From the NCBI GenBank assembly GCA_032207245.1, contig CM063504.1, positions 15,700,787 through 15,764,786 on the forward strand: DNA of 64,000 nt. Reading direction: 5' to 3'. The DNA is from Pardosa pseudoannulata. Lineage: Eukaryota; Arthropoda; Arachnida; Araneae; Lycosidae. Positions 48,010-58,997 of this stretch are shown here, piece after piece; position 1 is the first letter of the stretch; each line of letters begins with the position of its first letter. The translations under genes were made by a program, and so were the position numbers. The notes under the pieces were generated by a model. That model had not been told where the DNA came from. It made no database searches and saw nothing but the letters and a program-made list of their open reading frames with translations.

Positions 48010-48350
48010 CGTAATTAGTGGTCCATTACAAATGACCATTAGAGAACACTAATTTACTCTCTTTAGATAAAAAAAAATACCTTTGAAAATGCTTTTACTA
48101 TTTTCATCATGCAAAAGGTTCCAAATCATTTTTAATAATAAAATTTTTACACGGTTTGTACACAAATTTAGTACTAAATAGGTGTGTCCGTTACTAATGA
48201 TCATTAAAGTATACTAATTTACGATCGTTAGATAAAAAATGCCTTTGTAATTGCTTTTATTTAAAAAATACCCTTGTTCAATAATGAAGAAGGGGGTCCA
48301 AACGTCAGTCATAATTTATTAGTTTTGTACATTAATTTAATGTTTAACTT
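48010..48350. repeat. Diverged tandem duplication, 165 bp x 2
   Basis: ACTAATTTAC occurs at 48048 and 48213. In both, GTCC(A/G)TTAC...AATGA(C/T)CATTA precedes it and TTAGATAAAAAA, CCTTTG and GGTCCAAA (or GGTTCCAAA) follow. Confidence 0.75.
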
Positions 48351-49245
48351 TTCATAAAATATTGAAGTTATCAGAGTTCGTATATAACATGCAATTATTT
48401 TTATATGTATATAGAAATAAACAATTCTGTTTTCCCTAGACCAGCATTAGATTTAACTTTAAGGGGCATGATAATTTTCGAGTTTAGACATCTTTAACAT
48501 AATAGCTGATATTTGATTCCTTATAAAATACAATTTTTTCTCTTTATAGGGTAAAATTTTCCATAGATCATTAATATGGTTCAAACCTTTTCAAAATTTA
48601 GTTTTCTCATGTGACACAATGATTTTTATAAAATCATAAAATATATACAAGTTATAAAAAAAAGTAATCTACTTATTATCTTGTAAATTACATAAATTAG
48701 AAAATAAATGTTTTATCAAATGGAAGCTAATTAAAATTATAAATTATAAAATTATAATACGATACTTGTTAAATTACATTAATACGACCTGTATATTTTA
48801 TATGATGCTAAATAATAATTTGATTAAAATTTTCAAATTCTCGATAAATTTTAAATATTTTAGACATAGCACTAAATTTTCTCCAGTTTTAATTTACAGA
48901 TGAAATACATATTTTAATCTTTTATACATAAATTTTGTTGATATTGTTATAGTACATAAATTTAGTTGGCATGGAAAATTAATACAAATCAGAATTTCCT
49001 TTGCAAAAAATAAGTTTTTCATTTGATATGAATCTTGTATGTTGTATTAAAATAGTATATACTATTTGAAATCACAAAACAATATTTTTAAACATTATAC
49101 TTGTAAAACATTATCATACTAAAAGGAACAGAATTTTTTATTTTAAATGTAACTAAAAAAAGCCGGTTAATGTAAAATAAAAATAACTTAAAATATTTAG
49201 TGTGTAGAGGGGCTACGTATCCTTATAAAACTGAGCAGTTTGCCA
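48351..49245. other. Very AT-rich sequence without a recognised feature
   Basis: Nothing bounded was seen. Confidence 0.45.
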
Positions 49246-49458
49246 AAAATATAATATATAATAATAATATGAAATAATAATATAATAATAATATGAAATG
49301 ATAATATAATATATAATAATAATATGAAATAATAATATAATATATAATAATAATATGAAATAATAATATAATATATAATAATAATATGAAATAATATAAT
49401 ATATAATAATAATATGAAATAATATTATAATATATAATAATAATATGAAATATAATGT
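49246..49458. repeat. AT minisatellite, about 31 bp x 7
   Basis: ATATGAAAT recurs with its G at 49271, 49295, 49326, 49357, 49388, 49416 and 49447, mostly 31 bp apart. The unit is AATAATATAATATATAATAA-like with a single G. The Tyr/Ile-rich minus-strand frame is an artefact. Confidence 0.93.
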
Positions 49459-49518
49459 ATGAAATGACCATATCTGCTATCAAAATTTAAATTTTGATAG
49501 CAGATATGGTCATTTCAT
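49459..49518. repeat. Perfect 60-bp palindrome with no spacer
   Basis: The arm 49459-49488 (starts ATGAAATGACC, ends ATCAAAATTT) is exactly the reverse complement of 49489-49518. The centre is AAATTTAAATTT-like (AATTTAAATT). The match stops sharply at both ends (T opposite T). It directly adjoins the 31-bp minisatellite, which is not mirrored on the other side. Confidence 0.97.
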
Positions 49519-50460
49519 TTGATAATGCTTCTGTGATAAAATTCCTGAAATAATATGTACTTTACAATGTAATTCTTCACACCCTTATCTCAAAACACGT
49601 TATTTTTATTTTTTTTTTGTCAAGTCCTAATCAGTATCATAATTAGTAACAGATATATAAATTAAAAAAAAATTATTTACCTCTTAAGAAATTTGTATAT
49701 GTCTCTTAATTTTTTTCTGATTTATATATAATTCAGTTTTCTGGAAATCAGTAATTGCAAATTAAATCACCCTGGTTATAGAAAAATTAAGATAAAGATC
49801 CAATTAAATCTGAATTATTTAATTTTTTATTGCATCATATTCGTACTAAATACAATAATACAATTCTGAATAAATGAGTTTTTTTAGTGAAAAAAAGTGT
49901 TATATTAGGGTTCGAGAAAGAACTCTCATTAGATACTACAGATATCAGTCCAATTAAGCTAAATTACTTATAAAGACCATATGATATATTAATCTAATTT
50001 CTAAGTACTCCTTGTTAGTAGTCTAGATGCTTTATTTTCAACAAAGCTTAATTGTTTCAGAATTAGGAATCTTATATTTTCCCTTAATAGAATTTAACCA
50101 ATTTATTTTAAAGCTTTCACTTAATATATTACGTACTTGATAAAGTTGAGATTTAATTTAATATTCATTTATTAATTTATCCCTGCAATCATGACAAGAT
50201 TAATTTAATGACTTTATATAAATTTAGATTAAATAAATTCCTCTTGAACGTTTTGGCCATTCAACAATACACAGATCCAATCAGGTATCTTTCAAAAAAT
50301 GTTTTTAGAAAAGAAGTATACAAGAATTTTATTGCAAAGTATACGAGCTGCCCTGCACTGTTTCTTTGAATGAATCAAACCTAATATCTGCAAAGTCCCT
50401 AAATGTCGCTCATTTTAGGAAATAACTTTAAATCAAAACTCCAGCAAACCGCGTAATATA
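49519..50460. other. AT-rich sequence without a recognised feature
   Basis: Nothing bounded was seen. Confidence 0.45.
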
Positions 50461-50720
50461 CAGAACAGAGCTCGCAATCTGAATTCTTCGAATTTTCCGA
50501 ATGTTTGATGGCGCAGCGGGAGGAGGAATAACGGGGTGTCGCTTTCCCGTAAAAGTGAACAGCGAGAAGGGTGAGAACAATCGAATTTCGAACATCGGGC
50601 GGAATCTTAAGTAGAGAGGGCTGGGAATGAAGCCTTTTGGAATATTTCAGACTCCTATTCTAATATTTGCGGGAGGATAGATCTTGGCCAGCAACAGCAA
50701 ATACCACGGACTCATCATAG
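50461..50720. other. GC/CpG-richer non-coding island
   Basis: Contains GATGGCGCAGCGGGAGGAGG, AATAACGGGGTGTCGCTTTC and CGAACATCGGGCGG. No frame of note. A candidate regulatory or conserved non-coding element. Confidence 0.4.
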
Positions 50721-51109
50721 TAATTGTCTTGGGAATCGGGAGGGACTATAGATTAGAAAAAATTTGTAAATTTTCGATCCCTTTTCAGACAGCTTTTGTT
50801 CTTTCCTAGGTAAATTTAAGAAAGGGGTTTTCAACCTTTTTGGTTGACAGTACACTGAAAATATCTGTAATTATTTGCTGCACATCTAAAAAATAAAAAC
50901 GCAAAAAAAGTAAATTTGAAAAGATTTTTATAAAAAGCCTTTGAAGTACTTACAAATAATATTTCAAAGTAAAAAAAACACCATATAGTGCAGTTCATAA
51001 TATTTATGTATGAAAGATCCTTTTTTAGTAATCCACTTTATATAAAAGAGAAATACACATCATTATGTAATTAATACAGGAACAATCGTATGTGTAATTT
51101 GTATCTTTC

Positions 51110-52610
51110 ACTCAACATCTTGTGATTTTCATTGCAGATGTTTTTTTCGTTTACCTTTACTGCTATTTTCTAAATTTCACTTATTCAAAATAGTAAAAAT
51201 CAACACTTACTTTAACACCTCTTTATAACCGCAAACTTCAACTCTTCGAACTAAAACATCTATTAAAAAATGCACGTCATGCTCGCAAATAAGAGTTCTA
51301 ATCAAAGATTATGAAAGCCTGTCGTCGACATACATTGCACAAGACTTTTCGTTTTTCATTTACTGTCATTTTTTTATTTTTACCTATTCAGAATAGTAAA
51401 AATCAAGAGTTTTATTCCGACACCTCTTTTTAATAGCGACCTGCAACTCCTCCAACTAAAACATTGATTACAAAAAATGCACGGTGTGCTATTAGATAAA
51501 ATAAACTGTTAAAGATTCATAAAAGTGAAAGGCTGTGTTCGACTTCCTCTACAGAGGATTTTTTCTTTACTGTCATTTTCTGGAATTTTTACCTGTTCAG
51601 AAATGTAAAAATCAAGAGTCTTATTTCGACGCCTTTTTATAACAGTCACTATTAAATATTCCTGGAACTAACACACTGATTGCAAAAAAATTCATGGCGT
51701 GATCACAGATACGTTTCTAATCTAAGGTTATCCAGTCTCTGCCTTTCGTTAACTTTCATTGCAGAGGATTGTTTCGTTTTTCATTTACTGCCATTTTCTA
51801 TCTAATAAGTAAAGCAAAATTGGAGAATCTTACTTCAACACATCTTTATAACTGCGAACTGCAACTCTTCGAACTAAAACATTTATTAAAAAATGCACTT
51901 CGTACTTGCAAATAATAGTTCTAATCAAAGATTATAAAGGAGATAGCCGGCCTTCGACATTCATTGCAGAGGGTTTTTCACTTTTTATTTACTGTCATTT
52001 TTTGGATTTTTACCTATTCAGAAAAGTAAAAATCAAAAGTTTTATTTCGACACCTCTTTTTAATAGCGATCTGCAACTCCTCCTCTAACTAAAACATTGA
52101 TTACAAAAAATGCACGGTGTACTTTTAGATAAAATAGACTGTTAAAGATCATAAAAGCGAAATGCTCTGGTCGACTTGTACTACAGAGGTTTTTTTCTTT
52201 ACTGTCATTTTCTGGATTTTTACCTATTCAGAAAAGTAAAAATCAAGAATCTTATTTCGACACCTCTTTATAACAGTCACTGGCAATTCTTCCTCGAACT
52301 AAAACACTGATTGCAAAAGATTCATCGCCTGATCACAGATTAGTTTCCAATCTAAAGTTATGAAGTCGAAAGCCTTTCATTGACTTTCATTGCAGAGGAT
52401 TATTTCGTTTTTTATTTACTCTCATTTTTATCTAATAATAAAAGCAAAATTGGAGAGTGTTACTTCGATAGCTCTTTAGAACTGCGACCTGCAAATGCTC
52501 CTTGAAATAAAACACTGATTACAAAAAATGATACGTGTATACAGATAAAAGGTTCCAATGAAAGATTATAAAAACGAAAGCCTGTTCAACAACTTGAATT
52601 CTAAACTCAG
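51110..52610. repeat. 205-bp tandem repeat with three-monomer higher-order pattern
   Basis: At least seven monomers of 203-217 bp. The anchor AGTAAAAATCAA or its variant recurs near 51191, 51394, 51604, 51807, 52024, 52234 and 52437. Neighbouring monomers differ, but every third one matches closely: CTCTTCGAACTAAAACAT at 51242 and 51865 (623 bp), TAATAGCGA at 51431 and 52061 (630 bp), GATCACAGAT at 51701 and 52331 (630 bp). This is a higher-order repeat. Confidence 0.92.
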
Positions 52611-53479
52611 CACGATTGCTTTTGAAAACTACAAACGAGAAAATCACTTGACACTCTAACACCAGGTAAGGAGTGAGCAGATAAATGACACATGATAAAT
52701 AGATAATTTCCCACTAAAAGCACAATACCAAATGAGTTTAATTACTGAAATTCGTCAAGGCACACAAATTGAGAATCATTACTATAAGAGAGAAATTCTC
52801 AACCTTTTTTTCCCATCGTCCCCTTTCCAAGAAAATGAATATTAACTTATCCCTCTTCCATAATATTTTATCTTACCAAGCTATTATAGTTTATTATCTA
52901 TAACTACATTATTATCTGTATCTGTATATTATCTGTATCTTTAATTCATTAAGAATCGCAAAGTAAAAAATTAATAAAAATTGCCAACAAATGTAGAAAG
53001 AAATAGTTTGTTAAATGCTTAAAAATAAGTATAAAAGCAATGAGAAATAAAATAAAATTGGAATGGTTGAGACTGTTGGAGTTTTAAGAATTTGTTAATG
53101 TTGGCTTTTTTTATTAACATCATTTATAAATCTCTAATACCAGTGATATGCAGTTTGTTTCTTTTCTTATACAGTAAATTATCTACTGCATTTAACCCAA
53201 GGTAAGTGAAATACGATGAACAAAACACTATTAAAAATGTCTGCAGTTGAATTCATGGGTAGCCAAACGGCAGCATGTGGTGGAATATTCACGAAACTTA
53301 TAACTGGAAAATTATTGCATTGGTCTGTATACGTGACATCGTTCGAATGAATTAAGGATAAAAAATTCAACTTTGTACCTTCTTGTCTAAAATACCATAG
53401 AAACGCTCTGTAAAATCAGCAGAAAAAAGTGTAACCAAAATACTAGAAAAATTAAGTATACTTAGACCTAAAGCTAAAT

Positions 53480-54215
53480 TAAGGAGGCTTATCTTTAAGC
53501 AACTTCAAATAAAAGATTACTTTCTTATTATTCCCCTTAACATATTTTTTATTTATTATCCTAAATACATAGGATTTTTAGCATTTGTTATCTATTTTTA
53601 TTTAATTAATTTTGGTAAATTTTCTTTGTTTCTAAATTATAAGAGCGTTTTGCATAAAGTGGAAAATGACAGATTATTTCAAATTTTATTAAAAATTTTA
53701 TTGATACACAGTGTGCAGACATACTGCACTAAGTGAGTGCCATTAATAATTCTTAAATTTTTATTACATTAGTTTTGCTGAATTTGGTTTTTTTTCTAAA
53801 AAAATAAGAATGTTTTACATAAAGTGAAAAAGGACAGATTATTTGAAATTTTTTTTTATTTTATTGATACACACAGTGCGCAGACTTATTGCTCGGAGTG
53901 TCATTAATAATTTTTAATTTTTGTCAAAACAATTATTGGGTATGATTCACTGCCTATTTAAATTTTAAAAAAACAAATGTTAATCCAAGGGATAGGATTT
54001 TCAAAAAGCTTAAACTTCCATTTCATGTATTATAAGATATTATCAAGTACTAAAAAAGTATTTTCAAATTATTTCTCAATAATTTCAAGTACTAAATAAA
54101 ATAAACTACAACAAAAAGTAGGTAGTTTAATCGGAAGTTTATCATGTGTGTACTGTGAAAATTTGAAGTGAATATGTGAAATAGTTTTTATTTGCAGTGT
54201 ACAGTTTTTTAGTTT
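53480..54215. repeat. Diverged repeat block shared with 9290-9845; internal 165-bp duplication
   Basis: Begins CTTTAAGCAACTTCAAATAA and ends near TTTTTATTTGCAGTGTAC, parallel to the copy at 9.3 kb. Inside, CATAAAGTG...GACAGATTATTT...ATTGATACACA...CATTAATAATT is doubled (53653 and 53818). Confidence 0.65.
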
Positions 54216-54499
54216 CATTAAAAGTTGTGATAATAAACGCAAAGATTTATGCAATACGAATATTTCTAATATAAATCTAATACGAATTTCTAATGGTTCT
54301 AATAATAATATTTTAGTGGGGTTTAAATGATTCAGAAATTTTAAAAATGTAAAAAATTTTTTTAGAAAGAAAATGTTTGAAGGTTTTAATGTGATGAAAC
54401 CCCGTTAGGTTTTTAAATGCTTATTTTGCAGGATAACAATAAGATAAACATTTTAGATGTCTAAATAAAATGGGGAAACATTGGAAACATTGGGTAATT

Positions 54500-55850
54500 C
54501 TAAAATTATTTCAAAATAGGTAGGAACGTCATGGTCAACCCCCTTGAATGCCTCCCACTACTTCTCATTTACCACTGGGCCTTGTGTCACCCCAAGGAAT
54601 GCTGCAGCATCCACTGGTGGAGGTGGTATCTTCCCCCCATTTGAAACCTATGCTCTAATGTAATATTTAAATATGTAGCTGATTTCTTATCAAAGCAGAA
54701 GTTTAATATTTAGGTCTAAATTTAACATTTTAAAACACATTAACTTCTAATAAATTCTAATAAAGACTTTTCAAAACTTGGAAATAAATTTATATCTCAT
54801 ACGTATTTTGCGGAGTTTTTAAAAAAAATGTAGTTTGGCAGGAATATTCCTTCTCGATTTAAAAATATTTCCGATTTTTTTAATTTGGATATATATGAAG
54901 TTATTTGACACTGCATAAATTTGCAAATCTAAGGAGTTCTTTACTTCAGCAGTTTTTTAAATACATAATTTCATAAGATTGTTTAAAAGGGATTTTCTTT
55001 TGAGTTTCGTTATTTACCACAAAACTGAGCACACTTTTTAAACAAACTTTTTATAAATATGGATTATAAATTGAGAATATATGCAAATAGTACATAATAA
55101 ACCTTGATTTATTTTAACCTAATTATTATTATTTATGTGTATACGGGTATCTTAAAGTTTTAATTATTACTAAAAAGACTAAGAAGTGCATAACTCTGAA
55201 TAGTGTTTAGGTAAAGAATTAAAAATAGTTGGGTTGTCCCGTCCACCTCTTTAGATTACCTTACCTTTACCTTATCATTCCTTGTTATTTACCTTACATT
55301 TGCCACTGAACCTACTACTTAGTCTCCTGTGGGAGCGGTATTATCCTCTTTAAAAACTTATGCTGTAAGAAAATTTAATGTGTGAATATGTAACTTATTT
55401 CTTATGAAAGCAAAGTTTAATATTTAAGACCTAAATTTAATTTGGTGTTTTCATAGCACATTAAATTAACACTTCTAAAAAGGACTTCTTAAAACTTTTA
55501 TGGAGTTTTGAAAAATGTAGTTGGACTGGATAATTCCATCGCGATTTAAAAATATTTCAATTTTTTAAATTTTCAAAGTAAGAGAAGTTATTTGGGACTA
55601 TAAAAGTACAGATTTACAAACTCTGTATTATAGTACAGATTTAGTTGTTCAAAGCGTTTTAAGGAGTTTACCTCAAAAATGTTTCAAAATGCATCATTTC
55701 ATAAAATTAGTTTTAAAAAATGTATCTTGTGTTTTTTACCTTAAAACTGAGCACGCTTTTTAAACACATTTTTTAAAGATAGATTAAAAATTGAGATTAT
55801 ATGCAAAATGAACACATGTCATGAATATTTTCCTGATTATTAATTATCTA
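54500..55850. repeat. Diverged tandem duplication, about 722 bp x 2
   Basis: AAAACTGAGCAC occurs at about 55021 and 55743. AAGTTTAATATTTA, GATTTAAAAATATTTC, AATTTCATAA or ATTTCATAAAA, and ATTGAGA(A/T)TATATGCAAA recur in the same order. A C-rich segment (54535-54640) has a weaker counterpart at 55240-55345. Confidence 0.78.
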
Positions 55851-56142
55851 TACAGATGCATTGTATCAAATTTTTATTTTACACGAAGAAATAATCTAGG
55901 TGTCTGGATAAAATCTATTCTTGATAATTATTGATCTTGATTACATAATGTATTACATTAGAGTTATTAATGATGGTTTATTTCGTTTTAAGAATCCGTA
56001 AATAAAGACAAATCTCAATAAGGAGTGGATAGATGCTCAAAGTGGGGTTATAGAATGATATCTTCTACAAGCAGAGAAGATGCTTTGAGAAGTGTATAAC
56101 TCTGAATAGTGTTAAAGTTCAGAATTTTAAGAAAAACAAAAA

Positions 56143-56405
56143 GCCTCAGTAACTCAGTCGGCAAAGACAACGCTCTCGTAACTGGAGGGTTGCGGTATCG
56201 GAGACCGAGCAGGCTGTGTTAGTTAAAGGTGACTGGGGAACATAAAATATGTTCGTGTCCACAATGTCCTCCAAGTTTTCAATCAATATGTCTGAGGGTG
56301 TCAGGCGAAGCAGATGGGACTTATGCTTAGTACTGTTTCTAAATTACAAGGAACCACTTGAGCATAAATCGTACCATAGCGGCGCTCGTTGAAAAAAGGA
56401 AGGCG
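56143..56405 (+). mobile_element. SINE-II, best copy
   Basis: The head GCCTCAGTAACTCAGTCGGC, CTCTCGTAACTGGAGGGTTG, GGTATCGGAGACCGAGC resembles a tRNA-Thr (CTCGTAA anticodon-loop type) with a decayed B box. The body has TTCGTGTCCACAATGTCCTC and ACTTGAGCATAAATCGTACC. Family members at 6100, 6575 and 22208 are all on the other strand. Confidence 0.75.
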
Positions 56406-56417
56406 CACCCTTTTGCC

Positions 56418-56654
56418 TTAACCCTTTCGTGGGCCGTGGAAAGATTACTTCCCACCTACACGACAAAATACACCTGTGAGAAGCGCAAAACCCATTCTAA
56501 TATAATGCTTTTGCTATTGGAATGACGGGAAGACTAACTCTCTCTTCAGGTTTTCGCTGTCATCTATTGTTCCATCGATTGAATAAAATTAGCAGTTCTG
56601 TTTTGAAAGTATGGAAACGTGGAGTGAGAAATAAATGGCACACGAAAGGGTTAA
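56418..56654. mobile_element. piggyBac-type MITE, 237 bp
   Basis: TTAA-flanked. The left end is TTAACCCTTTCGTGGGCC; the right end inverted is TTAACCCTTTCGTGTGCC, one mismatch in 18. It lies at the 3' end of the SINE-II copy. The short frame inside is incidental. Confidence 0.88.
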
Positions 56655-56737
56655 TACGAGTAGCGTATTCTTCAGTCGTGCTTGGTTTGACCAAATGGCA
56701 TTGGAAAGAACAACAAAAGAAAATTATTTTTCGTTTT

Positions 56738-56795
56738 TAGCTGAACGATGGCCGGATGGTAAGGCTCTGCTCATCGGTATTTGAGTATGCTGTAC
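56738..56795 (+). mobile_element. SINE-I head fragment
   Basis: TGAACGATGGCCGGATGGTA carries the A-box region. The similarity fades after GCTCATCGGTATTTGAG, so it is 3'-truncated or heavily decayed. Confidence 0.6.
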
Positions 56796-57703
56796 TATCC
56801 TTTGCAAATTACGAGATATAATTTACTCCAGGGCTATTTATTGTTAATCGCAATAAACATTTTTAGATATAAATACGTCTATCAAAATATACAAAAAAGT
56901 TTTACCATTCTTAAAGCAAAATATATAATCTAAATATTTGAAAACTAATATGGAATATATATTCTGCACTTAATAGCAGAAATATAAAATTCTTGAGTCA
57001 GGTTTAACTTTTATAATTTTTAAAACAAGTTAAATCACGTAACATGTCCAAAAAATGCGTTTCAAAATTTAATGTAAAATTTTATGTCTTTAAACTGGTT
57101 AGGAAATTATAAAGAAGATACTTTTTTAAAGAAGAGAATTTTACAAACTCCGGTCTCAGCTCGTTTTGTTAAACATATGCAGCCATTTACCAATGTGTAC
57201 AATTAATGCTTTTACTTTTAAGACGCTGAGCTAAAATTTTTGAAGGAGGTAGTTATGTAAATTGAGAAATTGAAAAAAAAAACCGTCGACTAAACCTTCT
57301 TTGGGAAGAATGTGCAGTCATTTACTAATGACGCTAACTTTTCTCAAAACTTTTCTCGTCGCTTTAATGCTGTTATTTTACAAAGTCTCTTAGAAAAACT
57401 TTGAGAAAGGTTTGAATAAAAAATTCTGTACTAAAAATGTCTTGAAAAGGATACAGAGGTTTTCCTTTTTGTAGTTCAATTATGTTAGTTTTAATTTAAA
57501 AAAAAACGTTATATTTCAAATGTGCATATTTTGGTAAGAAATCGTAATTGATTTAATTAGAGTATTACTTTTTTCAAAATAGGTTCCACAGCTGTAGTAA
57601 AATTTTATTTTAAACTTCTAATATGGTTACAGATAATGCATATAAATTTCTTATTTATTACTGAAAAACAATTTTGAGAATTTAATATTTTTATACCTGA
57701 TAT

Positions 57704-58044
57704 TGTCACGAAGATTCGAATGAACGCACGGTTTAACTTAACAGAAGAATTTATTGAAGCTAAGTAGCAACTCGCAACTTAACAAGATCGAGAAGTTGCC
57801 TACAACTAGAGGGTATCAGCTTTTATACCCGAACAGAATATTCGAGAAATAACTAATTTACATATTAAAGAAAGATCTAGAATGTCCAAGAACATAAGGA
57901 AACAATAAATAACATTTTAAAATTAAAAATCCGTACTTTCGATAAACCGCCATGGCAAGCATCAGACCCACAATCTTTGGGTCTGGATCGCGTGTATTGA
58001 CCATTCGGCCACAGAGCTCGTTGGCTAAGTTACTTTATGTGGCA
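57704..58044 (-). mobile_element. Second solo LTR (341 bp) inside a tandem unit
   Basis: Starts TGTCACGAA and ends GTGGCA (inverted ends TG(T/C)CAC), with a 4-bp target duplication ATAT at 57700-57703 and 58045-58048. On the minus strand a TATA box (TATAAAAG, 57827-57820) is followed by AATAAA (57755-57750). A related unit at 59590-59620 lacks the insert and reads straight through, which supports both borders. The U3 half contains a decayed tRNA-like stretch at 57955-58025 (TGTGGCCGAATGG on the minus strand) that resembles the SINE-I head. Confidence 0.8.
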
Positions 58045-58422
58045 ATATTAAGTACTGATCCATTTGCTTGTACTTGCAGTACAAAATTAGTTTAATATAA
58101 ATGCTTAAAATATGTATATGTATTTTAGAGTATTTTATTATGATTTTACTTGTTATTAAGCTTACGATTCGTGATATAATTTTATCTAATAAACTCTAGA
58201 ATTCTGATTAACAAATTATATTTCTTGCAGTTCCATTGCTTCCTAACATTAAATTAGTTTACATTAGTAATGTATGGCATTAAAAAGTCTGAAACAGTTC
58301 GCTGTATCATATCCTTCTTTTATAAAGGCTTTAAATATTTTACTCTGCTCACTAATTCTTTTCTATTGGGTCTACTCTTATTGTTGCAGTAGAAAAGGCT
58401 ATATTGCATTAATTGAAAGTAT

Positions 58423-58997
58423 TTAACACATTCTATGCGGGACACGTACCAGTACGTTTTCTGACGATTGATACTTGAGCGCAGATCATGTACGGGTTAG
58501 TGTAACAACATGGTTTGTTTGTGGGTACAAAAATAAAGGTATAAACAGGAAAACGAAGCCGAATGTTCTTGTCTACTGCATATATTCTGGAAAAATAGAC
58601 AAATAAAAACTAGCTTTTGCATCAGTCGATGCGAAACTACAGAACGGAAAGGTTGATTAAAAAATCAATTTAGATTTAAAATTAACTTTTTATTTATCCT
58701 TATGAAATTGATATTATATGTATGTATATTTATATACTTGTGTGTGTATATATGTGTGTGTATATTTATACATTATATATATATATTTATATTTATATAT
58801 ATTATATTTTATATATATTTGTTTATATGTCTATCTATATATTTGTTTATATATTTCAATATAAAATACGAAAAGATGGTTCAAAAATTAAATAATTTTC
58901 GATGTATTGAGATTTAACTGAATAACAAAATGTACTCTCAAAACGCCCGATCCCGGTACAATTCCGCTGCGAAATGTACCCGCACACAATGTGTTAA
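58423..58997 (-). mobile_element. TTA-MITE-A, copy 3 (reverse)
   Basis: TTAA-bounded, 575 bp, opposite orientation to copies 1 and 2. Ends TTAACACATTCTATGCGGGA and CCCGCACACAATGTGTTAA. The AT/GT-rich centre (58700-58860) is expanded. It lies inside a tandem unit; the related unit at 59970 has only a TTAA at the matching point. Confidence 0.88.

Noticed and set aside
49223..49483. 86-codon minus-strand frame rich in Tyr and Ile
   Set aside because: It is the translation of the 31-bp AT minisatellite and part of the palindrome.
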